NCBI RefSeq assembly: GCF_007362775.1 | Contig: NZ_CP041692.1 | Span: forward strand, 3,224,001-3,288,000 | DNA: 64,000 bases | Source of the DNA: Microlunatus elymi | GTDB lineage: Bacteria; Actinomycetota; Actinomycetes; Propionibacteriales; Propionibacteriaceae | Direction: 5' to 3' | Shown: in pieces, positions 32,069 through 45,573 of the stretch | Position numbering within the stretch: the stretch's first letter is position 1 | How the letters are laid out: the number at the start of each line of letters is the position of its first letter | Position numbers and translations under genes: made by a program | The notes under the pieces: generated by a model | The model's database searches: none | What the model was told of the DNA's origin: nothing | The model's input: only the letters and a program-made list of their open reading frames with translations

Positions 32069-32167
32069 GATAACTCAGAAATCAACACACTCGTTGGCCC
32101 GGACCGGTCAGATTGAGCGTGCGATCTCCACTGATCGCGCAACGAGAGTGTCGATTCCTGAGTTATC
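32069..32167. repeat. 99-bp imperfect inverted repeat P4
   Basis: Arms 32069-32096 and 32140-32167 are 28 bp and complementary at 25 positions. The 43-nt centre holds its own perfect hairpin, GCGATC-TCCACT-GATCGC (32121-32138). No gene lies inside. It differs from P1-P3 in arm sequence and in its long centre. It could be a structured RNA, a bidirectional terminator or a miniature element. Confidence 0.8.
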
Positions 32168-32343
32168 GCCGGGAGCGAGTGAGCGCGAGGATGCCTCGAG
32201 CGGATCTGGCCGGATCCACCGAGCAGATGGTGCTTGTGCGCACCACCCGCGCGCTGGACCGGAGGGCTTCGGAGCGTTGGGGCACGCTCGCGGTTCGACC
32301 AATGTCCGGGAACGCGCCAGCTCCGCTGATTCGTCGACTGCGG
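32168..32343. other. Short region between P4 and the CoA-transferase gene
   Basis: About 175 bp after the inverted repeat and before the stop codon of the minus-strand CoA-transferase gene; nothing recognisable. Confidence 0.4.
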
Positions 32344-33480
32344 TCAGTTGATCACTCCGGTAGTGCGAAGTTCATCCCGGGCGGCGGCAGTCACACCGAG
32401 CTCGGCCAGGATGCTGTCGGTGTCGCCGCCTTGTTCCGACACCTGTCCCGGCTGGGTCGGGGTTGCCGAGAATCGCGGCACCGGTGCGGCCACCTCGATG
32501 TCATCGACCGCGACGAAGCTTCCTCGGACCTGGTTGTGCGGATGGTCCGGAGCCTCGGCCAAGGTCAGCACCGGCGCGACGCAGGCGTCGGTGCCGGCGA
32601 AGATCGACGCCCAATCGTCCCGGCTCCTGGTCGCGAAGCGATCACTGAGCCAGTCCGCGCAGTCGGCCCACTGGTCACGGTCGAACGGTGACGGAACTTG
32701 ATCAACTTCGGCACCGAGGACAGCGATCAGCTCGGCCCAGAACTTCGGCTCCAATGCACCGACGGCGACGTAGCGATCGTCGGCCGTCCGATAGCAGCGG
32801 TAGTTCGGCGCGCCACCGTCGAGCAGGTTGCGTTCGCGTTCGTCCGTCCACGCCCCCTGTCCGAACAACTGGCGGGTCATCGTGGACAGGTAGGCAGCAC
32901 CCTCAGTCATCGCCGCATCGATCACCTGCCCGGTGCCGGTTGTCCGCGCCTGCAACAACGCGGCCAGGACGCCGCTGACCAAGATCATCGCGCCGCCGCC
33001 GAAATCGGCCAGGTAGTTGGCCGGCGGCACCGGACGTCGATCGTGTTCGCCGATTCCGTGCAGCACACCGCTGACTGCCAGATAGGTGATGTCGTGTCCA
33101 GCATGCCGGCTCAACGGACCGTCCTGTCCCCAACCGGTCATCCGGCCGTAGACCAGGGCCGGGTTGCGTTCCAGCGCAACCTCCGGACCGATGCCGAGAC
33201 GTTCGGCAACACCGGGACGAAAACCCTCGATCAGTACGTCGGCCCGCTCGGCCAAGCGCAGCGCCAGCTCAGCACCGGTCGACTGACGAAGATCAATTCC
33301 GATCGACCGCCGCCCCCGCTGCATCGGCCCGGGCGGCAGATCCAGACCGTCGCTGCTTCCCGGCAACCGGTCGATCTTGATCACCGACGCACCAAGATCA
33401 GCCAGCACCATCCCGGCGAACGGCACCGGCCCGACCGCCGGCAGTTCCAGAACTCGTACGCCGTCCAGCGGTCCGACCAT
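32344..33480 (-). CDS. CaiB/BaiF family CoA-transferase, alpha-methylacyl-CoA racemase-like
   Basis: A 378-residue class III CoA-transferase-fold enzyme. MVGPLDGVRVLELPAVGPVPF, FAGMVLADLGASVIKIDR and DVLIEGFRPGVAERLGIGP are the CaiB N-terminal blocks; GWGQDGPLSRHAGHDITYLAVSG and NYLADFGGGAMILVSGVLAAL match alpha-methylacyl-CoA racemase, where His and Asp in these blocks exchange the alpha proton. The transferase Asp seen in formyl-CoA transferases is replaced by this arrangement, so racemase activity on branched acyl-CoA is the best guess. Start ATG 33480; 16 bp separates it from gatB upstream. Confidence 0.85.
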   Translation of the reverse strand: MVGPLDGVRVLELPAVGPVPFAGMVLADLGASVIKIDRLPGSSDGLDLPPGPMQRGRRSIGIDLRQSTGAELALRLAERADVLIEGFRPGVAERLGIGPEVALERNPALVYGRMTGWGQDGPLSRHAGHDITYLAVSGVLHGIGEHDRRPVPPANYLADFGGGAMILVSGVLAALLQARTTGTGQVIDAAMTEGAAYLSTMTRQLFGQGAWTDERERNLLDGGAPNYRCYRTADDRYVAVGALEPKFWAELIAVLGAEVDQVPSPFDRDQWADCADWLSDRFATRSRDDWASIFAGTDACVAPVLTLAEAPDHPHNQVRGSFVAVDDIEVAAPVPRFSATPTQPGQVSEQGGDTDSILAELGVTAAARDELRTTGVIN

Positions 33481-33495
33481 GATCAGGATCTCCTG

Positions 33496-34989
33496 CTACC
33501 CCAACTTCTCCAAGATCAACTCGCGTACGCGGCCGGCGTCGGCCTGGCCCTTCATCTGCTTCATCACGGCACCGATCAACGCACCGGCGGCCTGCACCTT
33601 GCCCGATTTGATCTTGTCGGCGACATCCGGGTTGGCGGCGATCGCGGCGTCCACGGCCTCGCCCAGCGCACCGTCGTCGGAGACCACGGCCAGCCCGCGG
33701 GCGTTGACCACGTCGGCCGGCCCGCCCTCACCGGCCAGCACGTGCTCGATCACCTGCCGGGCCAGCTTGTCGTTGATCGTCCTCGCGTCGACCAGCCCCT
33801 GCAACTCGGCGACCTGAGCCGGCGTGATCGCGACCGCCTCCAGCTCGATACCGGTGTCGTTGGCGTGCCGGGACAACTCGCCCATCCACCACTTGCGCGC
33901 GGGCTGAGCAGAAGAGCCGGCCGCGACCGTGGCCTCGATCAGATCGAGCGCACCGGCGCTGACCACATCGCGCATCTCCAGCTCGGAGAAGCCCCACTCA
34001 CCCGTCAATCGCTTGCGCCGCTGGGCCGGCGGCTCGGGCAGCGTCGTCCGCAACTCGTCCACCCACTCCCGGCTCGGCGCCACCGGTACCAGATCCGGCT
34101 CGGGGAAGTAGCGGTAGTCCTCGGCCTGTTCCTTGCTCCGGCCCGGGCTGGTGGTGCCGGTCTGCTCGTCGAAGTGCCGGGTCTCCTGATGCACCCGACC
34201 GCCGGACTGCAGGATCGAGCCCTGCCGAGTGATCTCGTACGTCAGCGCCCGCTCGACGCTGCGCAGCGAGTTCACGTTCTTGGTCTCGGTCCGCAGCCCG
34301 TACTCCTGCTGGCCGATCGGCCGCAGGCTGACGTTGGCGTCGCAGCGCAGCGATCCCTGCTCCATCCGCGCGTCGGACACGTCCAGCGCCTTCACCAGAT
34401 CGCGCAGCATCGCCACATAGGCCCGCGCCACCCGAGGAGCCTTGGCGCCGGTGCCCTCGATCGGCTTCGTGACGATCTCGATCAGCGGCGTCCCAGCCCG
34501 GTTGTAGTCCATCAGCGAGTGGTCCGCACCCTGCAGCCGGCCGGTGGAACCGCCGACGTGCTTGGACTTGCCGGCGTCCTCCTCCATGTGCGCGCGCTCG
34601 ATCTCGATCCGGTACGTCTCGCCGTCGACCTCGACCTCGGTCCATCCTTCGAAGGCGATCGGTTCGTCGTACTGGGAGATCTGGTAGTTCTTCGGCACGT
34701 CCGGGTAGAAGTAGTTCTTCCGGGCGAACCGGCACCATTCGGCGATCGAGCAGTTCAGCGCCAGCCCGATCCGGATCGCGGCCTCGACCGCCTTCTCGTT
34801 CACCACCGGCAACGAGCCCGGCAGACCGAGGCAGACCGGGCAGGTGTGGGTGTTCGGTGCGCCACCGAACTCGTTGGTGCAACCGCAGAACATTTTGGTC
34901 GCGGTGTTCAGTTCGACGTGCACCTCGAGCCCGAGGACCGGGTCGTAGCTGGCCAGGGCGTCGTCGTAGTTGATCACTTCGGCACTCAT
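33496..34989 (-). CDS. gatB: Aspartyl/glutamyl-tRNA amidotransferase subunit B
   Basis: Phosphorylates the mischarged Glu-tRNA(Gln) or Asp-tRNA(Asn) in the GatCAB complex. The 497-residue product has the zinc-binding [19 protein letters not shown], the LPGSLPVVN loop, [17 protein letters not shown] and a C-terminal YqeY-like tail ([20 protein letters not shown]). All four zinc Cys are present. Start ATG 34989 overlaps the gatA stop by 4 bp. In mycobacteria pfkA separates gatA and gatB; here they are adjacent. Confidence 0.97.
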   Translation of the reverse strand: MSAEVINYDDALASYDPVLGLEVHVELNTATKMFCGCTNEFGGAPNTHTCPVCLGLPGSLPVVNEKAVEAAIRIGLALNCSIAEWCRFARKNYFYPDVPKNYQISQYDEPIAFEGWTEVEVDGETYRIEIERAHMEEDAGKSKHVGGSTGRLQGADHSLMDYNRAGTPLIEIVTKPIEGTGAKAPRVARAYVAMLRDLVKALDVSDARMEQGSLRCDANVSLRPIGQQEYGLRTETKNVNSLRSVERALTYEITRQGSILQSGGRVHQETRHFDEQTGTTSPGRSKEQAEDYRYFPEPDLVPVAPSREWVDELRTTLPEPPAQRRKRLTGEWGFSELEMRDVVSAGALDLIEATVAAGSSAQPARKWWMGELSRHANDTGIELEAVAITPAQVAELQGLVDARTINDKLARQVIEHVLAGEGGPADVVNARGLAVVSDDGALGEAVDAAIAANPDVADKIKSGKVQAAGALIGAVMKQMKGQADAGRVRELILEKLG

Positions 34990-36509
34990 CGGGCCGCCAC
35001 CTCCGTCGTTGCGAGCTCCGGCACACGGTCGAGCAGGTTGCCGCCCCACTGCGCGGTCAACGCCCGCTCCAGCGCGGCGCCGACCCGATACAGACGATCA
35101 TCGGCCAGCGGCGGCGCGATCACCTGCAGCCCCACCGGCAGTCCGTCCTCGGGCGCCAGCCCGACCGGGAACGACGCACTGGCGTTACCGGCCAGGTTGG
35201 ACGGGATGGTGCACAGGTCGTTCAGGTACATCGCCAACGGGTCGTCCACCTTCTCGCCGATCTTGAACGCGGTGGTCGGAGTCGTCGGCGAGACCAGTAC
35301 GTCGACCTGCTCGTACGCGGTCTTGAAGTCGTTGATGATCAAGGTCCGGACCTTCTGCGCAGATGCGTAGTAGGCGTCGTAATACCCACTGGACAAGGCG
35401 TAGGTGCCGATCATGATCCGCCGCTTCACTTCGGCGCCGAAGCCGGCCCCGCGGGTCTTGTTCATGACTTCCTCGGCACTGGCCACGCCGTCGTCACCGA
35501 CCCGAAGCCCGAACCGCATCGCGTCGAACTTCGCCAGATTGGACGAAGCCTCGCTGGGCAAGATCAAGTAGTAGGCCGGCATGGCGTAGCGGAAGTTCGG
35601 GCAGGACACGGGGACGACCTCGGCACCCAGCTGCTCGAGTTGATCAACGGCCTCGCGGAAACGCTGTTCGACACCGGGCGCGTACCCCTCGCCGGCGAGT
35701 TCCTTCACCACGCCGATCTTCATTCCGGCGACATCACCCGAGCGGGCGGCGCCGACCACATCGGGAACCGGTGCGTCGATCGAGGTCGAATCCATCCGGT
35801 CGTGGCCGGCGATCACCTGGTGCAGCAGGGCGGCGTCCAGCACCGTACGAGCGCACGGGCCGGGCTGATCCAGGCTGGAGGCCAACGCAACCACACCGAA
35901 GCGCGACGTGCCGCCGTAGGTCGGCTTGACGCCGACGGTTCCGGTGACCGCGGCCGGCTGCCGGATCGAGCCGCCGGTGTCGGTGCCGATCGCCAGCGGG
36001 GCTTCGAAGGCGGCCAGCGAAGCCGACGAGCCGCCGCCGGAGCCGCCCGGGATCCGGTCCAGGTCCCACGGGTTGTGGGTCGGCCCGTAGGCGGAGTTCT
36101 CGGTCGAACTGCCCATCGCGAACTCGTCCATGTTGGTCTTGCCCAAGATCACGATGCCGGCCTCGATCAGCCGCTGGGTGACGGTCGCGTTGTACGGCGG
36201 CAGCCAGCCTTCCAAGATCTTCGAACCGCAGGTGGTCGGTGCACCCTGATAGGTCAGCACGTCCTTCAACGCCAGCGGCACGCCGGCCAGCGGACCGACC
36301 TGCTCGCCCTTCTTGATCTTGGTGTCGACGGCGGCCGCCTGATCGAGCGCACGCTCGGAATCCACATGCAGGAAGGCGTGTACGGCCGGGTCGACGCTTT
36401 CGATCCGTTCCAGGTGCGCCTCGGTGACCGCCACCGCAGTGACCTCCTGGCGGGCGATCTTGGCCGCCAGCTCGGCGGCCGTGTTCTTGATCAACTCGTT
36501 CTTGATCAT
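34986..36509 (-). CDS. gatA: Aspartyl/glutamyl-tRNA amidotransferase subunit A
   Basis: Amidase subunit that releases ammonia from glutamine for transamidation. The 507-residue protein carries the amidase-signature triad: Lys82 in PLALKDVL, Ser157 in [11 protein letters not shown] and nucleophile Ser181 in [12 protein letters not shown]. Start ATG 36509 overlaps the gatC stop by 4 bp, and its stop overlaps gatB by 4 bp, a tightly coupled operon that ensures equal subunit amounts. Presence of GatCAB suggests that the organism lacks GlnRS or AsnRS, or both, as most actinobacteria do. Confidence 0.97.
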   Translation of the reverse strand: MIKNELIKNTAAELAAKIARQEVTAVAVTEAHLERIESVDPAVHAFLHVDSERALDQAAAVDTKIKKGEQVGPLAGVPLALKDVLTYQGAPTTCGSKILEGWLPPYNATVTQRLIEAGIVILGKTNMDEFAMGSSTENSAYGPTHNPWDLDRIPGGSGGGSSASLAAFEAPLAIGTDTGGSIRQPAAVTGTVGVKPTYGGTSRFGVVALASSLDQPGPCARTVLDAALLHQVIAGHDRMDSTSIDAPVPDVVGAARSGDVAGMKIGVVKELAGEGYAPGVEQRFREAVDQLEQLGAEVVPVSCPNFRYAMPAYYLILPSEASSNLAKFDAMRFGLRVGDDGVASAEEVMNKTRGAGFGAEVKRRIMIGTYALSSGYYDAYYASAQKVRTLIINDFKTAYEQVDVLVSPTTPTTAFKIGEKVDDPLAMYLNDLCTIPSNLAGNASASFPVGLAPEDGLPVGLQVIAPPLADDRLYRVGAALERALTAQWGGNLLDRVPELATTEVAAR

Positions 36510-36802
36510 GCTTCCTCCCCCAGGATCCGCGGCACTCGGAAACGATCGTCCTCGGCGACCGGGGCGCCCTCGAGAGCCTCCTCGACGGCCAGCGACGGCC
36601 GGACCTGGTCCTGCCGGAAGACGTTCGTCAACGGCAGCGGATGAGAGGTCGGCTCGACGGCGGAGGCCGCGACCTCGCTCACCTGGGCGACGTGCTCGAG
36701 AATCTGATCCAGCTGTGGTGCCAGATGATCAAGTTCTTCAGGTGTCAACTCGATCCGGGCCAGCCGGCCGAGCGCGGCCACCTCGTCTGGGCTCAACGCC
36801 AC
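36506..36802 (-). CDS. gatC: Aspartyl/glutamyl-tRNA amidotransferase subunit C
   Basis: The 98-residue linker subunit that wraps around GatA and GatB. Family sequence: [21 protein letters not shown] at the start and [23 protein letters not shown] at the end. I choose GTG 36802 as the start, with a strong GGAGAGA a few bases upstream; an ATG farther up would add residues outside the family. It is the first gene of gatCAB and lies 86 bp from the divergent GNAT gene. Confidence 0.93.
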   Translation of the reverse strand: MALSPDEVAALGRLARIELTPEELDHLAPQLDQILEHVAQVSEVAASAVEPTSHPLPLTNVFRQDQVRPSLAVEEALEGAPVAEDDRFRVPRILGEEA

Positions 36803-36888
36803 GATCTCTCTCCTGCACAGTTTCACCGATGGGGCACGGCCATCCTAGGGCTCGGGATCGGCCGGCCCGCAGCGGATAGGTTGGGCCG

Positions 36889-37665
36889 GTGAGCGAATGG
36901 ACCGCCGATGCCGTACGCCGCGCTGCCGCGGCCTGGGTGTGGCTACCGGACGGCTGCCAGCACGTCGATGCCGACTACCGGTTGATCGACTATCCGAGCT
37001 GGACGAGCGCCGGCTGCCAGGTTTCCGGTGTGGACTCCGACCGGCCGGCCGCGGAGATCATCGACGAGACGGTCGAGCAGGCACTGTCCTGGGGACGGGA
37101 CAGACTCGGCTGGTGGATCACCGAGGAGACCCGGCCCGCGACCCTGGACGCCGAGTTGCTGGCCCGCGGCGCCGTTCACGAGGACACCGTCGACGTGCTC
37201 GCCGTCCGACTGACCGACGAGTTGCCCGATCTGGGGCCGATGCCGGGAATCAGCGTCGAGCGGGTCGAAACCCGGCAGCAGTATCTCGACGCCGACGCGG
37301 TGAACGTCGCGGTCTGGAATCACCAGCCCATCTCCGAGGAGCGACTGCAGGAGCAGGTGTATGCGGAGACCGACGGTGCGGACATCCGGGTGGTGGCCTA
37401 TCTGGACGGTGAGCCGGTCGCCTCCGGCGGCTGCACCGTGGTGGACGGCGTCGGCCGGCTGTGGGGTGCCGCGACGATCGAATCGGCCCGCGGCCACGGC
37501 GCCTACCGGGCCGTGCTCGGACTCCGGATGCGCCTGGCCCGTCGGGCAGGTGCCGGCCTGGCTCTGGTCAAGGGGCGGGTCGACACCTCGGCGCCGATTC
37601 TCCAGCGGGTCGGATTCACCGACTACGGCCAGGAGCGGATCTTCTGGTTGCCGATCAGTCGGTGA
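36889..37665 (+). CDS. GNAT-family acetyltransferase
   Basis: A 258-residue protein whose C-terminal half is a GNAT domain: hydrophobic strands VVAYLDGEPVASGGCTVVDGVGRLWGAATI (acetyl-CoA-binding strand region) and the pyrophosphate loop ARGHGAYRAVLGLRMRLARRAG, followed by LALVKGRVDTSAPILQRVGFTDYG. The N-terminal 110 residues have the layout of a degenerate second GNAT fold. Substrate unknown. Start is GTG 36889. It is convergent with the DUF1015 gene and the two overlap by 11 bp at the 3' ends. Confidence 0.85.
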   Translation: MSEWTADAVRRAAAAWVWLPDGCQHVDADYRLIDYPSWTSAGCQVSGVDSDRPAAEIIDETVEQALSWGRDRLGWWITEETRPATLDAELLARGAVHEDTVDVLAVRLTDELPDLGPMPGISVERVETRQQYLDADAVNVAVWNHQPISEERLQEQVYAETDGADIRVVAYLDGEPVASGGCTVVDGVGRLWGAATIESARGHGAYRAVLGLRMRLARRAGAGLALVKGRVDTSAPILQRVGFTDYGQERIFWLPISR

Positions 37666-38875
37666 GGTCGCGGATCACGAAGCCGGTCTTCAGTTTCGGG
37701 GTGAAGAAGGTCGATTTCGGCGGCATCAGCAGCCCCTCGCGCGCGGTCCGTTCGATCTCTGCCACGCTCACCGGCCGGATCAGGATGCCCGCGGCGGCGG
37801 CCCCGGATTCGACGGCGGACAGCACCTCGTCCACCCCGTGCTGATAGGAAACCTCGGCGTCGACGTCGGCGAAGGTGTGCTCCAGCCACAGCCCGTCCAG
37901 TCGGCGCATCCCGTCGAACGCGCCCGGCCGCGGCGTCAGTGCATACGCCCCGTCAGGGGTGATCAAGGTCAGGAATCCGTCCGCCTCCATCCGCGACAGC
38001 GTGTCCTGATCGGGCCGTCCGATCGGCACCAGTTCGAAGCACCGTGCCAACGCCGTACGAAGTTGATCAAGGTCGACGCCCCGGTAGAGCCGATGGATCG
38101 CGGCCACGCTGAGTTGATCTTCGACCAGTTCGCTGACGAAGGCCAACGTCGCCTCGGCCGCGGTGTCGCGCCGGCCGGTGCGGCTGCGTACCTCGTCGCG
38201 GTAGGTGCGCGCGACGCCGTAGCGGTGGTGACCGTCGGCGATCAGCACATCGTCGGCGGCGATGATCGCGGCGATCGCGGCGATCCGTTCCGGGTCGGTG
38301 ATCCGCTCGATCACATGTTCGACCCCGTCCGGGAATTCGTCGTGATCATGAACGGCGGCAATCGGCTCGGCCGGTTCGACCAGCAACTCGGTCAGGCCAC
38401 TGGACAGCGACAGCCCCCACACCGGCGACAGATTGGCCTGCGTCGCCCGGGTCAGGTCCAGCCGGTCGGTGGACGCCTTCGGCGTGGTGCGCTCGTGCGG
38501 GAGGACGCCGCCTTTCGAGTCCGGGGCGGTCCCCTCGTCCACGACCTCGAGACCACCCACCACCCCGGCGATGGAGCGCAGCGATCCGGTCGCGTCCCGG
38601 AACCGGAGCCGATAGATGGTCAACGTCGGCACCTCGTCGGCGACCAGCACACCGTCGGCGAGCCAACGGCGATACAGCTCACCGGCACGGGTGTAGCGGT
38701 CCGGCCCGACCGGCAGATCGAGGTGGGTGATGTTGTGCGGATGCCGCTCGCGATAGCCGGCAGCCTGGGCTTCGGACAGCACGTCGTACGGCGGAGCGAT
38801 CAGCAACTCGTACGGATCGGTGTCGTACGGCTCGGCTGCGTACCGGACGGCACGGAACCCGGAGAAGCGTGGCAC
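37655..38875 (-). CDS. DUF1015 family protein
   Basis: A 406-residue protein of the DUF1015 family. The family marks are FRAVRYAAEPYDTDPYELLIAPPYDVLS at the N-terminus, the central LIADGHHRYGVARTYRDE with the conserved GHHRY, and the end MPPKSTFFTPKLKTGFVIRDL. In some bacteria members lie near serine biosynthesis genes, but the activity is not known. Start is GTG 38875. It is divergent from the ACT-domain gene across 127 bp and overlaps the convergent GNAT gene by 11 bp. Confidence 0.9.
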   Translation of the reverse strand: MPRFSGFRAVRYAAEPYDTDPYELLIAPPYDVLSEAQAAGYRERHPHNITHLDLPVGPDRYTRAGELYRRWLADGVLVADEVPTLTIYRLRFRDATGSLRSIAGVVGGLEVVDEGTAPDSKGGVLPHERTTPKASTDRLDLTRATQANLSPVWGLSLSSGLTELLVEPAEPIAAVHDHDEFPDGVEHVIERITDPERIAAIAAIIAADDVLIADGHHRYGVARTYRDEVRSRTGRRDTAAEATLAFVSELVEDQLSVAAIHRLYRGVDLDQLRTALARCFELVPIGRPDQDTLSRMEADGFLTLITPDGAYALTPRPGAFDGMRRLDGLWLEHTFADVDAEVSYQHGVDEVLSAVESGAAAAGILIRPVSVAEIERTAREGLLMPPKSTFFTPKLKTGFVIRDLTD

Positions 38876-39002
38876 GAGACCGAGCCTACGGCGCCCGCCC
38901 GCTGGACACCGGAAGCCGTGCTGAGCGACGACCGATAACGTTCACAGACCCGGAACATGTTTCGGGTGGCTCGATCGAGCAGGTCTGCGAGAGGATGTTT
39001 TC

Positions 39003-39632
39003 GTGTTTCTGATGCGGGTGTCACTGCCGGACGTACCGGGTTCGCTCGGCGCCGTCGCGTCGACGATGGGCGCCGTCGGCGCCGACATCCTCGCGGTGGA
39101 AATCGTGGAGAAGCACGACGGCCTGGCGATCGACGACTTCGTCGTCGGACTGCCGCCGGACCGACTGCCCGACGCTCTGATCAGCTCCTGCCAGGGCCTG
39201 GACGGGGTCACCGTGGAGTGGATCTCCCGCTATCCGGAGGGCGGCGGGCTGCTGTCGGATCTGGAGGCCCTGGAGCGAATGACCAACGACCCGGACCATG
39301 CCGCGGAGACGCTGGTGTCCTCGGCGCCGGCGGTGTTCCGCTCGCAGTGGGCGGTGCTGGTCGAGGTCGGCTCCGACGGCGCGGCCAACGCCACCTACAG
39401 CACCCCGATGGCACCGGACCTGAACTCCGACCAGTTGGAGCGACTGGCGCCGTTCGACGAGACGCACCGACTGAGCCTGGACGGCGAGTGGCTGCCGGGC
39501 TACGACGACTCGGTCGTAGTGATCAGCCCGCTGGGCGACGACCACGCGATCGTGATCGGTCGGCTCGGCGGCCCCAGCTATCTGGACTCGGAGATCGCCC
39601 GGCTGCGGCACCTGGCTCGACTCGCCTCATAA
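39003..39632 (+). CDS. ACT-domain protein
   Basis: A 209-residue protein beginning with an ACT domain (MRVSLPDVPGSLGAVASTMGAVGADILAVEIVE), the small-molecule sensor common in amino acid metabolism. The rest is conserved in actinobacteria without named function. The M. tuberculosis homologue by position is Rv3013, beside ligA and gatC as here. There is no catalytic domain, so a regulatory role is inferred. Start is GTG 39003 (VFLMRVSLP). The gene is followed at once by palindrome P2. Confidence 0.85.
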   Translation: MFLMRVSLPDVPGSLGAVASTMGAVGADILAVEIVEKHDGLAIDDFVVGLPPDRLPDALISSCQGLDGVTVEWISRYPEGGGLLSDLEALERMTNDPDHAAETLVSSAPAVFRSQWAVLVEVGSDGAANATYSTPMAPDLNSDQLERLAPFDETHRLSLDGEWLPGYDDSVVVISPLGDDHAIVIGRLGGPSYLDSEIARLRHLARLAS

Positions 39633-39697
39633 CCCCCGACTTGTCAGCGTGAGAAGGCGTTATGGCGCTTCCTGACGCTGACAACTCGGGTGGGTTC
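39631..39697. repeat. Long palindrome P2 between convergent genes
   Basis: Same family as P1. Arms around 39635-39654 and 39669-39689 pair with about three mismatches, with a further AACCC / GGGTT outer match; the centre is GGCGTTATGGCGC. It lies between the stop codons of the ACT-domain gene (39632) and the minus-strand gene at 39697, as expected of a bidirectional terminator. Confidence 0.75.
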
Positions 39698-40068
39698 TAC
39701 TGCGTAGGGCAGCCCAGGCCGAAGCCGTAGCAGCCGGTCATCATGTAGTAGACGTACCAACCGAGCAGGAAGATCGCCAGCATCACCACCGGCAGCGCGA
39801 TCCCGACGTAGATCCGCATCCGCTTCTTCTGCTTGGTGGTGGGCACCTTCTCCGGCCCCCACTCCCCGATCTGCGGCTGCACCCGCGGCGGAGTCCTGCC
39901 GTTCAGGTTCAGGTTGGAGAAGGTGCGGTTCTTGAACCGCTTCCACGGGCCCGGCTTCTTCGGCTGATCGAAGCCCAGCGGCGCGGGCGTCGTCGGCTCA
40001 CCCTGCGGCGGCGCCCACTGCTGGGCGGACGGCTGGCCGGGCTGGAGTTCGCTGCCGGGACTGGACAC
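39697..40068 (-). CDS. Single-pass membrane protein of unknown function
   Basis: A 123-residue protein with a Pro/Gln-rich hydrophilic N-terminus (residues 1-85), one transmembrane helix (YVGIALPVVMLAIFLLGWYV, about 88-108) and a short outer end with two Cys (GCYGFGLGC). Start is GTG 40068. I recognise no family. The cytosolic tail has PTTKQKKRMR just before the membrane, which fixes an N-in orientation. Confidence 0.65.
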   Translation of the reverse strand: MSSPGSELQPGQPSAQQWAPPQGEPTTPAPLGFDQPKKPGPWKRFKNRTFSNLNLNGRTPPRVQPQIGEWGPEKVPTTKQKKRMRIYVGIALPVVMLAIFLLGWYVYYMMTGCYGFGLGCPTQ

Positions 40069-40320
40069 CCGGCAACTCTAGACGAGGGCCGAAAGCGTGC
40101 GTTGATCGCGCCACGCCGGACGCCGTCGTCGACGATGTCAGTGACCTCGGCTATCGTTCTTGCCCATCGGCGTGGCCCACGCCCAACCTCCGTGACCTGC
40201 CCCAGCGCGGGTCGACTTTCCTTGGAGGCAAAGGGATCCCCATATCTCGGGCCGCTGTCCTTGGTCTCTGCTTCGGACCGGTGTGTTGCTGGGGGACCCG
40301 GTCGAGGCGTGGAAGGCCAG

Positions 40321-41331
40321 ATGACAGCGGGAAAGAAGTTCAAACAACGGGTACGAGCCCGGTCGGCCAAGACCGGCGAGTCCTACACCGCTGCCCTGCG
40401 GCACTTCCGTCGAGCATCAGGAGATGCCATGTCGGAGCAATACCTGTCCGAGCAGCACCCGTCGCAATCACCGTCCCTGCGACTGGCGGTCGCGCAGACC
40501 CGGCAACGCGAGGATCCTCGAGATCCGGACCTGCTGCGTGCCAGCGGCGCCGAGGTTCGAGAGTTGATCACTCGGGCGCGCAACGCCGGCGCCCGGCTGG
40601 TGCAATTTCCCGAGGGCGCGCTGTGTTTTCCCCACAAACGCGTGTTGTCCTCACGGCCCGATCGGGTCGGCCCGGCCGACTGGTCGGTCGTCGACTGGGA
40701 CACCTACGCCGCCGAACTCGATGCCACGGCGCGGTTGGCCGGCCGGCTGGGCATCTGGGTCGCGCTGCCGGCGGCCCACCGGTTGTCGGCCGGTCACCGA
40801 CCCCACAACAGCCTGTACGTGATCGATGATCATGGTCGGGTGCACACCCGTTACGACGAACGGTTCGGGTCGCAGACCAAGATCGACTTCATGTACACGC
40901 CGGGCACCGAGCCGGTCACGTTCGAGATCGACGGGCTGCGGATCGGTTGTGCCCTCGGCATCGAGGCGGTGCATCCGAAGAGCTTCACCGACTACGAAGC
41001 CGCCGGTTGCGCGTTGATCATCTTCTCCACCTCCGGCCAGGAGACCCCGGCGCCGCACCCGACGCCGTTCTATCGCAACCTCGCCGTCTACGCCGGAGTG
41101 AACGGCTGCTGGATCAGCATGGCCTCCACCCTGGCCGGGAACACCGCCATCTTCGGACCCGGCAATGTCACGCCGGTGCGAATCACCGACCATCCCGGGC
41201 CGGCCCTCGTGGTGGCCGAGGTGGACCACCGCACCGACAGCAAGCCCTGGCTGGATCGGCTGCGGTCCGGCGCCTACGACGCCAAGATGATCACCGACGA
41301 CGACCGCAGCCTGCAGCGGACGTCGTTCTGA
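40321..41331 (+). CDS. Nitrilase-fold (carbon-nitrogen hydrolase) protein with altered catalytic residues
   Basis: A 336-residue protein. Residues about 52-320 form a nitrilase-superfamily domain: LRLAVAQTRQ, Glu98 in LVQFPEGAL and the strand GLRIGCALGIEAVHP. In a gap-free comparison with the usual strand (..G..ICYD..FP), the nucleophile Cys is Gly213, and the usual Lys in YDK is Glu180; a Lys187 and a Cys210 lie close by. It may belong to an actinobacterial group with shifted residues or be inactive. Residues 4-30 (KKFKQRVRARSAKTGESYTA) are a separate basic motif that I have seen at the N-termini of unrelated actinobacterial proteins. Start ATG 40321 has GGAAGG upstream; ATG 40429 would omit the motif. 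Confidence 0.75.
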   Translation: MTAGKKFKQRVRARSAKTGESYTAALRHFRRASGDAMSEQYLSEQHPSQSPSLRLAVAQTRQREDPRDPDLLRASGAEVRELITRARNAGARLVQFPEGALCFPHKRVLSSRPDRVGPADWSVVDWDTYAAELDATARLAGRLGIWVALPAAHRLSAGHRPHNSLYVIDDHGRVHTRYDERFGSQTKIDFMYTPGTEPVTFEIDGLRIGCALGIEAVHPKSFTDYEAAGCALIIFSTSGQETPAPHPTPFYRNLAVYAGVNGCWISMASTLAGNTAIFGPGNVTPVRITDHPGPALVVAEVDHRTDSKPWLDRLRSGAYDAKMITDDDRSLQRTSF

Positions 41332-41341
41332 TCCACCACGA

Positions 41342-45569
<4,228 letters not shown>

Positions 45570-45573
<4 letters not shown>

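Noticed and set aside
31947-32691. Plus-strand open frames across inverted repeat P4
   Set aside because: They run through the palindrome into the antisense of the CoA-transferase gene and match no family.
36803-36888. Riboswitch-like leader at gatC or the GNAT gene
   Set aside because: The 86-bp divergent gap is too short and shows no known aptamer pattern.
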